From Deltaproteobacteria bacterium HGW-Deltaproteobacteria-14 (GTDB lineage: Bacteria; Myxococcota_A; UBA9042; PHBI01): a stretch of DNA of 42,648 bases. Positions 1 to 7,619 of the stretch are shown in pieces; position 1 is the first letter of the stretch; each line of letters starts with the position of its first letter. Made by a program: the position numbers and the translations under genes. The notes beneath the pieces were generated by a model, which had not been told where the DNA came from, made no database searches, and saw nothing but the letters and a program-made list of their open reading frames with translations. The stretch is from positions 1-42,648 of the forward strand of contig PHBI01000034.1 of NCBI GenBank assembly GCA_002841945.1, given 5' to 3'.

Positions 1-1789
1 CCACCCCGGGCTCTCCGCCCGGGCCGGGCTCGAACGCGCCGAGGCCACGCGCCTCTCCAGGCGCCTCGCCCGGGATCGGGCCGGCGCCGCTCGCGGCCAC
101 GGCGGCGCCGGGTCCGGGCTGGGCCGGGCCGAGGCCGCCGGCCTGGACCGGGTCCTCGACGGTGTGGCGCAGGCTGGCGGCGCTGGCCGTGCGCTGGCCG
201 TCACCGCCATCCCCACCGCGGAAGAAGTCGTTGGCGGCGAGATACACGAAGGCGCCGACGAACAGCAGGAGCAGCGCCGCGAGCATCCAGAGCCCGCCCG
301 TGCGCCGCCGCTCCTCGGTGACGACGACGCGCACGGCCTGCAGCGCCTCGCTGGTCTGCGCGGTCGCGATGATGGTCGGATCGTCCTGCACCACGGCGCG
401 CGACGGCGCCAGGTGCTCGTGGGCCCCGAGGCGGCGGGTGTCGATCGGGGCGATCGGCTCCGGCGCGGGCGGCGCCGTGGGCTCGCGCTCGACGCGCACC
501 ATCCCGGCCGCGACCACGCGCGCTCGCTCGTCGTACCCGTCGTCGTCGTCGTCTCGGTTCACGATGACCGGCGCCACCGAGGGGGGCGGCGCCATCGAGG
601 GCGTCTCGACCTCCTGGCGCACCGCGGCCCGCTGCACGGGGATGGTCGGGGCCGTCTGGGGGATCGGCGGAGGCGTGACGCCGGCGACCGGCGCCGCCGG
701 GGCGGTCTCGTACGCCTGCACGTCCGTCGTCGGGTTGAGCGCCTTTGGCCGCACGACGACGCGCCGCGGCAGCTCGCCCTGGTTGGGCGGGGTCTCGTGG
801 ACCACGAGCGGCGCGCTGTCTCCGGACTCGATGACCGGCGCGCGCCGCGCCGCCTCGATGGCCTCGAGCGCCCGCGCCGCCCCATCCGGGCGGTTCCACG
901 GCTTCTTCTCGAGGCACTTCATGACCAGGTCGATCAGCGGGCCGCGCAGCTCGCGCCCGTTGACCGCCGGTGGGCTCGGCATCTTGACCGAGTGGGCCAC
1001 GAGGTAGTCGGCCGGCGACGGCTCGTTGAAGACGGCGTGCCCGGTCAGCGCCTCGTAGAGGATCCCGCCCGCCGCGTAGAGGTCCGCGTGGCCGGTCACG
1101 CCCTTGCCGCGCGCCTGCTCGGGGGCCATGTACTTCGGCGAACCGAGGATCGCGCCGCGCGCCGTCACCATCGACTCGCTCTTGGGCTCGTTGACGATCT
1201 TGGCGACGCCGAAGTCGAGGATCTTCACGACGTCCCGGCGTCGGCCGGTCTCGGTGATGAAGATGTTCTCGGGCTTGAGGTCCCGGTGGATGACGCCGTG
1301 CTCGTGGGCCTCGGCCAGGGCGTCGAACAGCTGCGCGCCGAGCTGCACCACCCGGGACGGGTCGAGCGGCGCCTCCTCGCGGATGACGTCGCCGAGGGTG
1401 CGGCCGTGTACGAGCTCCATCGCCATGAAGAGCTCGCCCTCGTCGGTCTGACCGAAGTCGTACACCTGCACGATGTTCGGGTGGATGAGCGTGGCGATCG
1501 CGCGCCCCTCGCGCTGGAAGCGCGCGACGACGGCGAGATCGTACGCCAGGTCCGCGTTGATGACCTTGAGCGCCACCTGACGGCCGACGCGCACCTGGGT
1601 CGCCCGGTAGACCGAGCCCATCCCGCCGCTGCCGAGCACGGCGTCGATGCGGTAGCGGTCCTGAAACAGCGTCCCGAGGAGGTGGCTCGGATCGAGGCGT
1701 CGGTAGCGGCCGGCGTCGACCGTCCCGAAGCCGTCGTTACGACAGGTGAGCGCCGTGGTCTCGGCGCCGCATTGTGGGCAAATACGCAT
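1..1789 (-). CDS. Ser/Thr protein kinase, C-terminus cut by window edge
   Basis: Membrane-anchored eukaryote-like Ser/Thr kinase. The ATG at 1789 opens a frame with no stop for 596 codons, to the left edge. The N-terminus has a CPQC pair at residues 4-7 and a further Cys at 16 before RNDG, a short zinc-ribbon-like lead common on such kinases. The kinase domain follows: glycine loop GSGGMGSV (53-60), ALK lysine (75), HRDLKPEN catalytic loop, DFG in ILDFGVAK, and an APEQ motif in YMAPEQARGKG. After it come a Pro/Ala-rich linker and one hydrophobic segment (LWMLAALLLLFVGAFVYLAA, near + strand 240-300). A Gly/Pro-rich tail then runs off the window. All catalytic residues are present, so it should be active. 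The kinase domain would face the cytoplasm and the tail the periplasm. Substrate unknown. Confidence 0.95.
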   Translation of the reverse strand, partial: MRICPQCGAETTALTCRNDGFGTVDAGRYRRLDPSHLLGTLFQDRYRIDAVLGSGGMGSVYRATQVRVGRQVALKVINADLAYDLAVVARFQREGRAIATLIHPNIVQVYDFGQTDEGELFMAMELVHGRTLGDVIREEAPLDPSRVVQLGAQLFDALAEAHEHGVIHRDLKPENIFITETGRRRDVVKILDFGVAKIVNEPKSESMVTARGAILGSPKYMAPEQARGKGVTGHADLYAAGGILYEALTGHAVFNEPSPADYLVAHSVKMPSPPAVNGRELRGPLIDLVMKCLEKKPWNRPDGAARALEAIEAARRAPVIESGDSAPLVVHETPPNQGELPRRVVVRPKALNPTTDVQAYETAPAAPVAGVTPPPIPQTAPTIPVQRAAVRQEVETPSMAPPPSVAPVIVNRDDDDDGYDERARVVAAGMVRVEREPTAPPAPEPIAPIDTRRLGAHEHLAPSRAVVQDDPTIIATAQTSEALQAVRVVVTEERRRTGGLWMLAALLLLFVGAFVYLAANDFFRGGDGGDGQRTASAASLRHTVEDPVQAGGLGPAQPGPGAAVAASGAGPIPGEAPGEARGLGAFEPGPGGEPGV

Positions 1790-2100
1790 GGGTGATTTTC
1801 CCGGAGATCCGTGGAGAGCTGAGGACTTTTCGGGAGGGGGTTTCCGGGCGACGTCGACGCCGCAGCGCGGCCGATGTCGCTCCGAAGCATAGCGCGCCCG
1901 CGAAGTGATTTGCGAGCCTCGGGTTTCTCAGGTGGAGACCGGCGCCGCGGGACGCGGCGGGAGCGAACGGGCCCCAACGGTCGTGCAACTGCGGTAGCGG
2001 CAGGTCGAGGCGGCGGCAGAGGGGGGGCGGTCCCTGTAACCCGCTGCGCCGCGCCGCGTCACGGATCCAGTCGTGAGCACGCTGAGAGGCGCCCCGCCGA
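1790..2100. other. intergenic region between the kinase and dprE2-like gene
   Basis: 311 bases between the kinase start and the stop of the next minus-strand gene. It holds the leader and probable promoter of the kinase (TATGCT at 1886-1891). I see no convincing gene, RNA or terminator in the rest. The open frames crossing it are Arg-rich and look like composition artefacts. Confidence 0.5.
1886..1891 (-). promoter_or_regulatory. possible -10 element TATGCT upstream of the kinase
   Basis: TATGCT on the minus strand about 97 nt before the kinase ATG. The same hexamer precedes two other genes here (16214 and 19255). No convincing -35 was found, so this is a weak call based on recurrence and position. 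Confidence 0.3.
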
Positions 2101-2835
2101 TCAGAGCGAGAGGCGCTTGAAGGCGCGCTCCGGGATGGTCTTGATGACGCCCATGATGGCGCGCCAGAACGGCGGGTAGTACAGGGTGTCGACCTTGCGC
2201 TTGGCGGCGGCGTGGATCGCGTCCGCGGCTTGCTCCGGCGTGGCGACCGGGATGCGGGTCTTCAGGCCCCAGGTCATGCGGGTGTCGACGAAGCCGAGCT
2301 TCACCGTCATCACGTGGACGCCGCGCTTGAAGAGGCGGTTTCTGAGCCCCTGCAGGTAGAGCGCGAAGGCGCCCTTGGCGCTGCCGTAGACGTAGTTGCT
2401 CTGGCGGCCGCGGTCGCCCGCGACGGAGCCGACGCCGATCAGCGTCCCGGCGCCGCGCTCGGCCATGCCTGTGGCGATCGCCTCGCACAGCGACGCCGCG
2501 CCGGTGAAGTTCACGTCGATGACCCGGCGCGCCGCGGCGAAGTCCGTGTGGTCCTCGTCGAGCTCGCCCATGTCGCCAAACGCCAGCACCGCGCAGTCGA
2601 GCGGGCCGACGGCGGCCTCGATGTCGGCCACGAGCGCCGGGTGGGCGTCCATGTCGACGGCGTCGAAGGCCCCGGCGACCGCGTTCACGCCGGTCTTGAC
2701 GCGCACGTCCGCGGCGATGCGCTCGGCCTCGGCGACGTCGCGGGCGCCGATCCACACGGCGTGCCCGTCTTCTGCCCAGCGCAAGGCGACCGCGCGCGCG
2801 ATGCGCGAGGTCGCGCCGAAGATGGCGACGCTCAT
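2101..2835 (-). CDS. dprE2: DprE2-like SDR ketoreductase
   Basis: 244-residue short-chain dehydrogenase, probably the reductase half of a DprE1/DprE2 epimerase. In mycobacteria DprE2 reduces the keto-sugar made by DprE1 to give polyprenyl-phospho-arabinose. The N-terminus has an SDR nucleotide-binding variant (GATSRIA), and the catalytic YxxxK is present as YGSAK. The C-terminus (MGVIKTIPERAFKRLSL) resembles the DprE2 C-terminus, which ends in an IPR.IFRKL-type sequence. Its ATG overlaps the TGA of the upstream FAD oxidase by four bases (ATGA), so the two are probably translationally coupled, matching the mycobacterial gene pair. The substrate polyprenol and the final glycan are unknown here. 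A generic SDR is the alternative, but the neighbour makes DprE2 the better call. Confidence 0.85.
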   Translation of the reverse strand: MSVAIFGATSRIARAVALRWAEDGHAVWIGARDVAEAERIAADVRVKTGVNAVAGAFDAVDMDAHPALVADIEAAVGPLDCAVLAFGDMGELDEDHTDFAAARRVIDVNFTGAASLCEAIATGMAERGAGTLIGVGSVAGDRGRQSNYVYGSAKGAFALYLQGLRNRLFKRGVHVMTVKLGFVDTRMTWGLKTRIPVATPEQAADAIHAAAKRKVDTLYYPPFWRAIMGVIKTIPERAFKRLSL

Positions 2836-4205
2836 GCTGCACCTCCCACGAGCCCGAGTCGTCGGCCGAGGTCCGACTGGAACACGCCGCTCGGGTCCCA
2901 TTGGTCGCGGACCGCCTTCCACGCCTCCCACTCGGGGTACATGCGGCGGAAGGTGGCGCGTGACACGCGGGCGTCCTTTCCGAGGTACACGCGGCCGCCG
3001 GCCTCGACCACGATGGCGTCGAGGCGCTCCATGAGGTCGAGCAGCGGCGCGCCGTAGTTGGCGAAGTCGAGCGCCAGGGTCACCCCGGGGATCGGGAAGG
3101 ACAGGCCGCCGTTCGAGATGTCGCCGAACTCTTTGATGACGGCGAGGAACGAGCCCATGCCGCTCTTCGTGATGGCGTCGAGGACCGCGCGCAGCGGGGC
3201 GTTGTCGCCCTCCTTCGGGACGACGAGTTGGTACTGGAGAAAGCCGCGCTTGCCGTAGATCTTGTTCCAGTCGCGCACGACGTCGAGCGGGTAGAAGAAC
3301 GGGTCGTAGTGCTGCAGGACGTTCTTCTGGCCCTTGGGGTGCTTGCGGAAGTAGGCCTCGTTGAAGAGGCGGATGCTGGCGTTGTTCAGCAGCCAGTTCG
3401 GCCCGTCGAGGGGCACGGCGAGCAGCGGGTGGGCGACGTCGATGAGCTTGCCGAGGGCGCCGGCGTGGCCGACCTCGTCGGCGTCGGCGTGGCGGCCGCG
3501 CATGAAGATGCCGCGCCCCATGGCCTGGCCGCGCTTGACGCAGTCGATCCAGCTCACGGTGTGGGTGAAGCCCCCGCTCTCGGCGCTGACCTCGAAGAAG
3601 TGGTCGAGGTTCTCGACCCGGACGGACTCCATCGCGATCCACGGGTTGTGGATCGGCGTGAGCTTGACGTCCATCGCCAGCGTGATGCCGGTCAGCCCCA
3701 TCCCGCCGACGGTCGCGTCGAAGAGCTCGGGCTCCTGCTCGCGATCGCAGGTGACGACCTCGCCGCTCGCCGTGAGGAGCTCGACGTTGCGGATGTGGTT
3801 CGACCAGCAGCCGTCGACGTGGTGGTTCTTGCCGTGGACGTCGCAGCCGAGCGCGCCGCCGACGGTGACGAACTTGGTGCCGGGGGTGACCGGCGGGAAG
3901 AAGCCGCGCGGGACGAAGGTCTCGAGGATGTCCTCGATCGAGACCCCGGCCTCGCAGCGCAGCCAGCCCGTCTCGGGGTCGAAGTCGAGCATCCGGTCGA
4001 GGCGGCGCGTCAGCACCACCTTGCCGCCGTCGAGCAGCGCCGCGTCGCCGTAGCTGCGGCCGAGCCCGTGGGCCAGCATCCCGGAGCCGTCCCTCTCGCC
4101 GAAGGCCTCGAAGACCTCGGCGCGCCGCTCGGGACGGGCGACCTGCGACCGCGTCACCGGGTAGCGTCCCCATCCACTCAGATCGCGTTCGTCCCAGTGC
4201 GTCAT
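2832..4205 (-). CDS. dprE1: DprE1-like FAD-dependent polyprenyl-phosphoribose oxidase
   Basis: 457-residue VAO-type flavoenzyme closely resembling mycobacterial DprE1, which oxidises the 2'-OH of decaprenyl-phosphoribose. Shared landmarks, from memory of the M. tuberculosis protein, are LSGWGR at the N-terminus, the FAD-binding GLGRSYGD, PGT..VTVGGA..CD.HGKNHH, FLQYQ, LSFPIPG, and YLGKDAR with the catalytic lysine. The residue aligned with Cys387, the site hit by benzothiazinones, is Ala378 (codon at 3072-3074). I chose the ATG at 4205 because homology begins just after it. The in-frame start at 4247 would add 14 unlikely residues. A TACGCT hexamer sits 4 nt before the ATG. The gene is first in a two-gene unit with the reductase. 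Mycobacterial DprE1 is periplasmic, but I see no signal peptide here. Confidence 0.9.
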   Translation of the reverse strand: MTHWDERDLSGWGRYPVTRSQVARPERRAEVFEAFGERDGSGMLAHGLGRSYGDAALLDGGKVVLTRRLDRMLDFDPETGWLRCEAGVSIEDILETFVPRGFFPPVTPGTKFVTVGGALGCDVHGKNHHVDGCWSNHIRNVELLTASGEVVTCDREQEPELFDATVGGMGLTGITLAMDVKLTPIHNPWIAMESVRVENLDHFFEVSAESGGFTHTVSWIDCVKRGQAMGRGIFMRGRHADADEVGHAGALGKLIDVAHPLLAVPLDGPNWLLNNASIRLFNEAYFRKHPKGQKNVLQHYDPFFYPLDVVRDWNKIYGKRGFLQYQLVVPKEGDNAPLRAVLDAITKSGMGSFLAVIKEFGDISNGGLSFPIPGVTLALDFANYGAPLLDLMERLDAIVVEAGGRVYLGKDARVSRATFRRMYPEWEAWKAVRDQWDPSGVFQSDLGRRLGLVGGAA

Positions 4206-4243
4206 AGCGAGCGTACGCTGCCCGAAAGCGCCCGCCGGTTCAA

Positions 4244-4254
4244 TCATTCAATGA
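4244..4254. promoter_or_regulatory. small palindrome between divergent genes
   Basis: TCATT-C-AATGA lies between the dprE1-like gene (-) and the lipoprotein gene (+), followed by TTGACG at 4255-4260 and an AT-rich TTATTATCT near 4293. It could be an operator or promoter region for either gene. Position is the only support. Confidence 0.25.
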
Positions 4255-4355
4255 CTTGACGCGCCGCGTCATGGTGGCGCACGCAGGGGGTGATTATTAT
4301 CTCGGCTTTCAGTAACCTCCCGTCATCCTCCGCCGCCGCTCCCGACAGGTCCGCC

Positions 4356-5423
4356 ATGCTCCGCCTCCACGTCGTCCTCGCCTTCGCGCTCGCCCTCGCC
4401 GCTTGTGGCGACTCCGGCGGTGGCGGTGTCCCCGACGGGGGCGCCGCCGACACCGTCGCGGCCTCCGACGGTGCGCTGTTCGACGTCGGCGACAGCCACC
4501 CGGGCGACGTCCCGAGCGACACCGCGGCGGTGGTGCTGACCGACCGCGACCAGGACCAGATCCCCGATCAGGTCGACAACTGCCCGGACCTCTACAACCC
4601 GCAGCAGGAGGACGCGGACCTCGACGGGATCGGCGATCCCTGCGATCCGGGGGGCGGCGACCGCGACGGCGACAAGGTCCCCGACTCGGCCGATCCGTGG
4701 CCGGACGACGCGGGGCGCCCCGGCGTGGCGCTGGCCAACACCGTCTACGCCCACACCTCGACGACGCTGTACCGCCTCGCCGTCAAGACCTACTCGGTAC
4801 ACGAGGTCGGCCGCTTCGTGTGGCCGTCGAGCGCCACGAGCCGCGAGATGACCGACATCGCCATCGACCGCTACGGCGTCCTGTGGGCCATCAGCTTCGA
4901 CGAGGTCTTCATCTGCCACCCGATCGACGTCACGTGCTGGCGCATGGCGTCGCTGCCGGCCTCGTTCAACGGCCTGACGCTGATCCCCAAGAGCGTCCTC
5001 GGCACCGCCGAGGACACCCTCATCGGCCTCGCCCAGGACGGCGGGTGGTGGAAGCTCGCGCTCGTGAACGGCAACGTGCAGTCGACCTACCTCGGCGACC
5101 TCGGCGGTGACTGGACCGCCAGCGGCGACGCCTTCTCGATCGAGGGGGTGGGGACCTTCGCCTCGGTCAACCACAGCTACGGCGACCCGGACTACTTCGT
5201 GCGCGTGGACCCGGCGACCGGGCAGGTCACGGCGGAGATCGGCGGGTTCGCCGGGCACGCCTCGGTCTGGGGGCTCGCCGGCTGGGCCGAGCAGGCCTTC
5301 GCCTTCGACGCCGCCACCGGCGACATCCTGATCATCAACCTGGCCACCGGCGCGGTCGACCAGACCCTCCACAGCGACCAGGAGTGGTGGGGCGCCGGGG
5401 TCCGCACCCACCTCGACCCATGA
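4356..5423 (+). CDS. lipoprotein with thrombospondin type 3 repeats
   Basis: 355-residue predicted lipoprotein. The start at 4356 places a signal peptide directly at the N-terminus with lipobox LAAC (LALAACGDS). The in-frame ATG at 4290 would push the signal inward. A Gly/Asp-rich spacer is followed by calcium-binding TSP3 repeats (DRDQDQIPDQVDNCPD, DADLDGIGDPCDP, DRDGDKVPDSADPWPDD). The C-terminal ~250 residues have propeller-like strand patterns (MTDIAIDRYGVLWAIS, YFVRVDPATGQVTAEIGG, AFAFDAATGDILIIN). Probably an outer-membrane or surface binding protein. No enzyme motif seen. It is monocistronic, with a control region for the next gene 12 bases after its stop. Confidence 0.85.
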   Translation: MLRLHVVLAFALALAACGDSGGGGVPDGGAADTVAASDGALFDVGDSHPGDVPSDTAAVVLTDRDQDQIPDQVDNCPDLYNPQQEDADLDGIGDPCDPGGGDRDGDKVPDSADPWPDDAGRPGVALANTVYAHTSTTLYRLAVKTYSVHEVGRFVWPSSATSREMTDIAIDRYGVLWAISFDEVFICHPIDVTCWRMASLPASFNGLTLIPKSVLGTAEDTLIGLAQDGGWWKLALVNGNVQSTYLGDLGGDWTASGDAFSIEGVGTFASVNHSYGDPDYFVRVDPATGQVTAEIGGFAGHASVWGLAGWAEQAFAFDAATGDILIINLATGAVDQTLHSDQEWWGAGVRTHLDP

Positions 5424-5435
5424 GGCGCCGCCAGT

Positions 5436-5463
5436 GTTTCAACAATTGAAACATTGTTGAAAC
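5436..5463. promoter_or_regulatory. perfect 11-bp inverted repeat, likely activator (UAS) or repressor site
   Basis: GTTTCAACAAT and ATTGTTGAAAC form perfect arms around TGAAAC. A nested GTTTCAA-CAA-TTGAAAC palindrome overlaps the left half. It is markedly AT-rich for this genome. It lies about 100 bp upstream of the -24 element at 5564, a normal distance for an enhancer-binding-protein site, and about 160 bp before the hydrolase start. Confidence 0.7.
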
Positions 5464-5561
5464 GCCCGCTCGGCCGCGGGCTCGGGAGGGCGGCGCCAGC
5501 GGGCGGTGTGGATCCGCGCCAGACCAACGTCTGCGGCGCCTGAGCGGTGCGCCACGGGCCC

Positions 5562-5578
5562 TTGGCACGGGGACTGCA
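5562..5578 (+). promoter_or_regulatory. sigma54-type -24/-12 promoter
   Basis: TTGGCACGGGGACTGCA has GG at 5564-5565 and GC at 5576-5577, separated by exactly ten bases. It matches the sigma54 consensus YTGGCACG-N4-TTGCW with one mismatch (CTGC). The expected transcription start near 5589 leaves a ~30-nt leader before the hydrolase ATG at 5621. Confidence 0.65.
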
Positions 5579-5620
5579 CAGGACCCCCTCGACCGCCGAC
5601 GCACCGAGAGGAGACCCACC

Positions 5621-6478
5621 ATGGAAATCAAAGCCTTCTTCCACGAGTCCTCGTTCACGCTGACCTACCTCGTGTGGGACCCCGCGACACGGGACGCGGT
5701 GGTCATCGACCCGGTGCTCGACCTCGATCTCCTGACGTGGAAGGTCACCACGAGCGCCATCGACGAGATCGCGGCCTTCGTCGCCGCGCGTGATCTCAAG
5801 GTCCACTGGGTCGCCGACACCCACGTCCACGCGGACCACCTCACCGGCATGGCGGTCCTCAAGGCGAAGCTCGGCGCGCCCACGGCCATCAGCCGCGAGA
5901 TCACCACGATCCAGGACGTGTTCGGCACGATCTTCAACGTGACCGCCGAGGTCCCGACCGACGGGCGTCAGTTCGACCGGCTCCTCGACGACGGCGAGGT
6001 CTTGCGCGCGGGCTCGCTCAGCGTGGAGGCGATCCACACCCCGGGGCACACCCCCGCGTGCATGACGTACAAGATCGGCGACGCCATCTTCACCGGTGAC
6101 GCGCTCTTCATGCCCGACTACGGGACCGGCCGCTGCGACTTCCCGCGCGGGAGCGCCGACGACCTGTACGACTCGATCGTCAACAAGATTTACACGCTCC
6201 CCGAGGACACCCGCGTCTTCGTCGGGCACGACTACATGCCGAACGGGCGCGAGCTGCAGTACGAGACGACGGTCGGCGCCTCGCGGGCGGGCAACATCCA
6301 GCTCCGCGCGACGACCCCGCGCGAGGACTTCGTGGCGTTCCGCGAGGCGCGGGACAAGACGCTGAACCCGCCGCGCTTCATCCTGCCGAGCCTCCAGGTC
6401 AACATCCGCGCGGGCGAGCTGCCCCCGGCCGAGAACAACGGCCGCGTCTACTTCAAGATGCCGATCGGCCTCTTCTAG
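5621..6478 (+). CDS. Blh/persulfide dioxygenase-type MBL-fold metallo-hydrolase
   Basis: 285-residue metallo-beta-lactamase-fold protein of the Blh / ETHE1-related group. Members of that group oxidise glutathione persulfide to sulfite using a mononuclear iron. Metal ligands are visible: HVHADH at 68-73, TPGHT with His143, GDALFMPDYGTGRCDFP with Asp160, and GHDYMPNGRE with His203. The C-terminal PRFILPSLQVNIRAGELP is characteristic of the Blh branch. No rhodanese domain is fused. GAGGAG precedes the ATG. Transcription is probably sigma54-dependent, given the promoter at 5562 and the palindrome at 5436. Persulfide dioxygenase activity is inferred from family. The reaction could differ, but a role in sulfide/persulfide detoxification is likely. 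Confidence 0.9.
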   Translation: MEIKAFFHESSFTLTYLVWDPATRDAVVIDPVLDLDLLTWKVTTSAIDEIAAFVAARDLKVHWVADTHVHADHLTGMAVLKAKLGAPTAISREITTIQDVFGTIFNVTAEVPTDGRQFDRLLDDGEVLRAGSLSVEAIHTPGHTPACMTYKIGDAIFTGDALFMPDYGTGRCDFPRGSADDLYDSIVNKIYTLPEDTRVFVGHDYMPNGRELQYETTVGASRAGNIQLRATTPREDFVAFREARDKTLNPPRFILPSLQVNIRAGELPPAENNGRVYFKMPIGLF

Positions 6479-6562
6479 GTCACTCATCCACAGTCCCGCG
6501 AAGCGGGGCTCTGGATCCAGTGTCGGGTGGAGGCCGCGGAGCGGCCGGATCGGTCAGAGAAC

Positions 6563-6602
6563 AGAGCGGGGAGAAGCACGCGTGCGTGCTTCTCCCCGCT
6601 CT
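6563..6602. terminator. bidirectional terminator hairpin
   Basis: 18-bp perfect arms (AGAGCGGGGAGAAGCACG and its complement) around the loop CGTG, followed on the plus strand by CTTTC. It sits between the convergent hydrolase and LysR genes. The stem is strong and the T-tract short. Confidence 0.75.
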
Positions 6603-6614
6603 CTTTCAAGACGG

Positions 6615-7514
6615 CTATTCGCCGAGGGCGGCCACGAGCGCGTCCCAGACGGCGCGGACCCGAGGGACGCTGCGCAGGACGCGGTGGGTGACCAGGTAGA
6701 GCTCCATCTCCGGGCGTGGCGGCAGCGTGTCCCAGGCAGCGCCCGCGATGGGGACGAGGCCGTAGTGCGCGACGCTCGGCGCGGGTAGCAGCGCGACCCC
6801 GATCCCCGCAGCCGCAGCGGCGAGCTGCGTCGGCAGGCTGTCCGTAGCGAGCGTCGCCTCGACCCCGAGGGCCCGCAGCCAGCGGGCCGGCGGCGCGTCG
6901 CCGAAGCCCGGCCCCCACCCGATCCACGGCGCCGCCGCCGGGTCCTCGAGCGCATCCAGGCGCGCCGCAAGCGAGGCGCTCGCCGCCGGGACCCACGCGA
7001 CCGCCAGCACCCGCCGCATGACCAGGTCGCCGCGCTCGGGGCGCACGACGCGGAGCGCCAGGTCCGCCTCGCGCCGGTTCAGGTCCACGGTCGCCTCGTC
7101 GGCCTTCAGCTCGATCCGCAGCCCCGGATACCGCGCCAGCAGCGCCGGCAGCGCCGGCAAGACGACGACGACCGCGACGTCGGGTGGACACGCCAGCCGC
7201 ACCAGGCCCGACACCTCGCGCTCGAGCCCGTCGACCGCGTGCGCGAAGCCCGCCACCCCCTGCTCCACCAGCTCCGCCGCGGGCAGGAGCGCCTCCCCCG
7301 CCTGGGTCGGGCGCAGCCCCTCGCGTCCCCGCTCGAAGAGGCGCGCGTCCAGCGCCTCTTCCAGCCCCACCAGGCGCCGCGAGACCGTCGAGGTGTTCAC
7401 CTCGAGCGCCGCCGCCGCCTCGCCCATCGTGCGCGAGCGATACAGCACCAGGAAGAGCCGCACGTCGTCCCACGGCAGCCCGGACAGCAATCTCTGCTCC
7501 GAAGATCGTTGCAT
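6615..7514 (-). CDS. LysR-family transcriptional regulator
   Basis: 299-residue LysR-type regulator. The N-terminal winged helix-turn-helix reads VRLFLVLYRSRTMGEAAAALE / VNTSTVSRRLVGLEEALDA. The effector domain follows (LVRLACPPDVAVVVVLPALP, AAAAAGIGVALLPAPSVAHYGL). It is divergent from an NmrA-like gene 105 bp away, the usual arrangement of a LysR protein with its target. Start choice is open: the ATG at 7514 lies inside a perfect palindrome (7505-7526), while an in-frame start at 7535 adds MGGIVAL. I prefer 7514 because the sequence before Met8 does not look conserved. Binding to the palindrome would make the gene autoregulated. Inducer unknown. Confidence 0.93.
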   Translation of the reverse strand: MQRSSEQRLLSGLPWDDVRLFLVLYRSRTMGEAAAALEVNTSTVSRRLVGLEEALDARLFERGREGLRPTQAGEALLPAAELVEQGVAGFAHAVDGLEREVSGLVRLACPPDVAVVVVLPALPALLARYPGLRIELKADEATVDLNRREADLALRVVRPERGDLVMRRVLAVAWVPAASASLAARLDALEDPAAAPWIGWGPGFGDAPPARWLRALGVEATLATDSLPTQLAAAAAGIGVALLPAPSVAHYGLVPIAGAAWDTLPPRPEMELYLVTHRVLRSVPRVRAVWDALVAALGE

Positions 7515-7526
7515 CAGCGCAACGAT
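7505..7526. promoter_or_regulatory. LysR-type operator palindrome
   Basis: ATCGTTGC-ATCAGC-GCAACGAT, perfect 8-bp arms and consistent with the T-N11-A LysR box (T7510, A7522). It overlaps the regulator's ATG and faces the divergent reductase gene. A second short palindrome, CGTTTAAACG, lies at 7543-7552. Confidence 0.65.
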
Positions 7527-7619
7527 ACCACCCACACATCGCCGTTTAAACGCTCTCGAGAAAACGTCACGGTGGTCCTGGGCCGAACGCAGCCCTCACC
7601 CTCGCCCCAGGAGACCAAG

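Noticed and set aside
162..1795. Plus-strand ORFs of 281 and 543 codons opposite the edge kinase
   Set aside because: Shadows of the kinase frame; the minus strand carries all kinase motifs without a stop.
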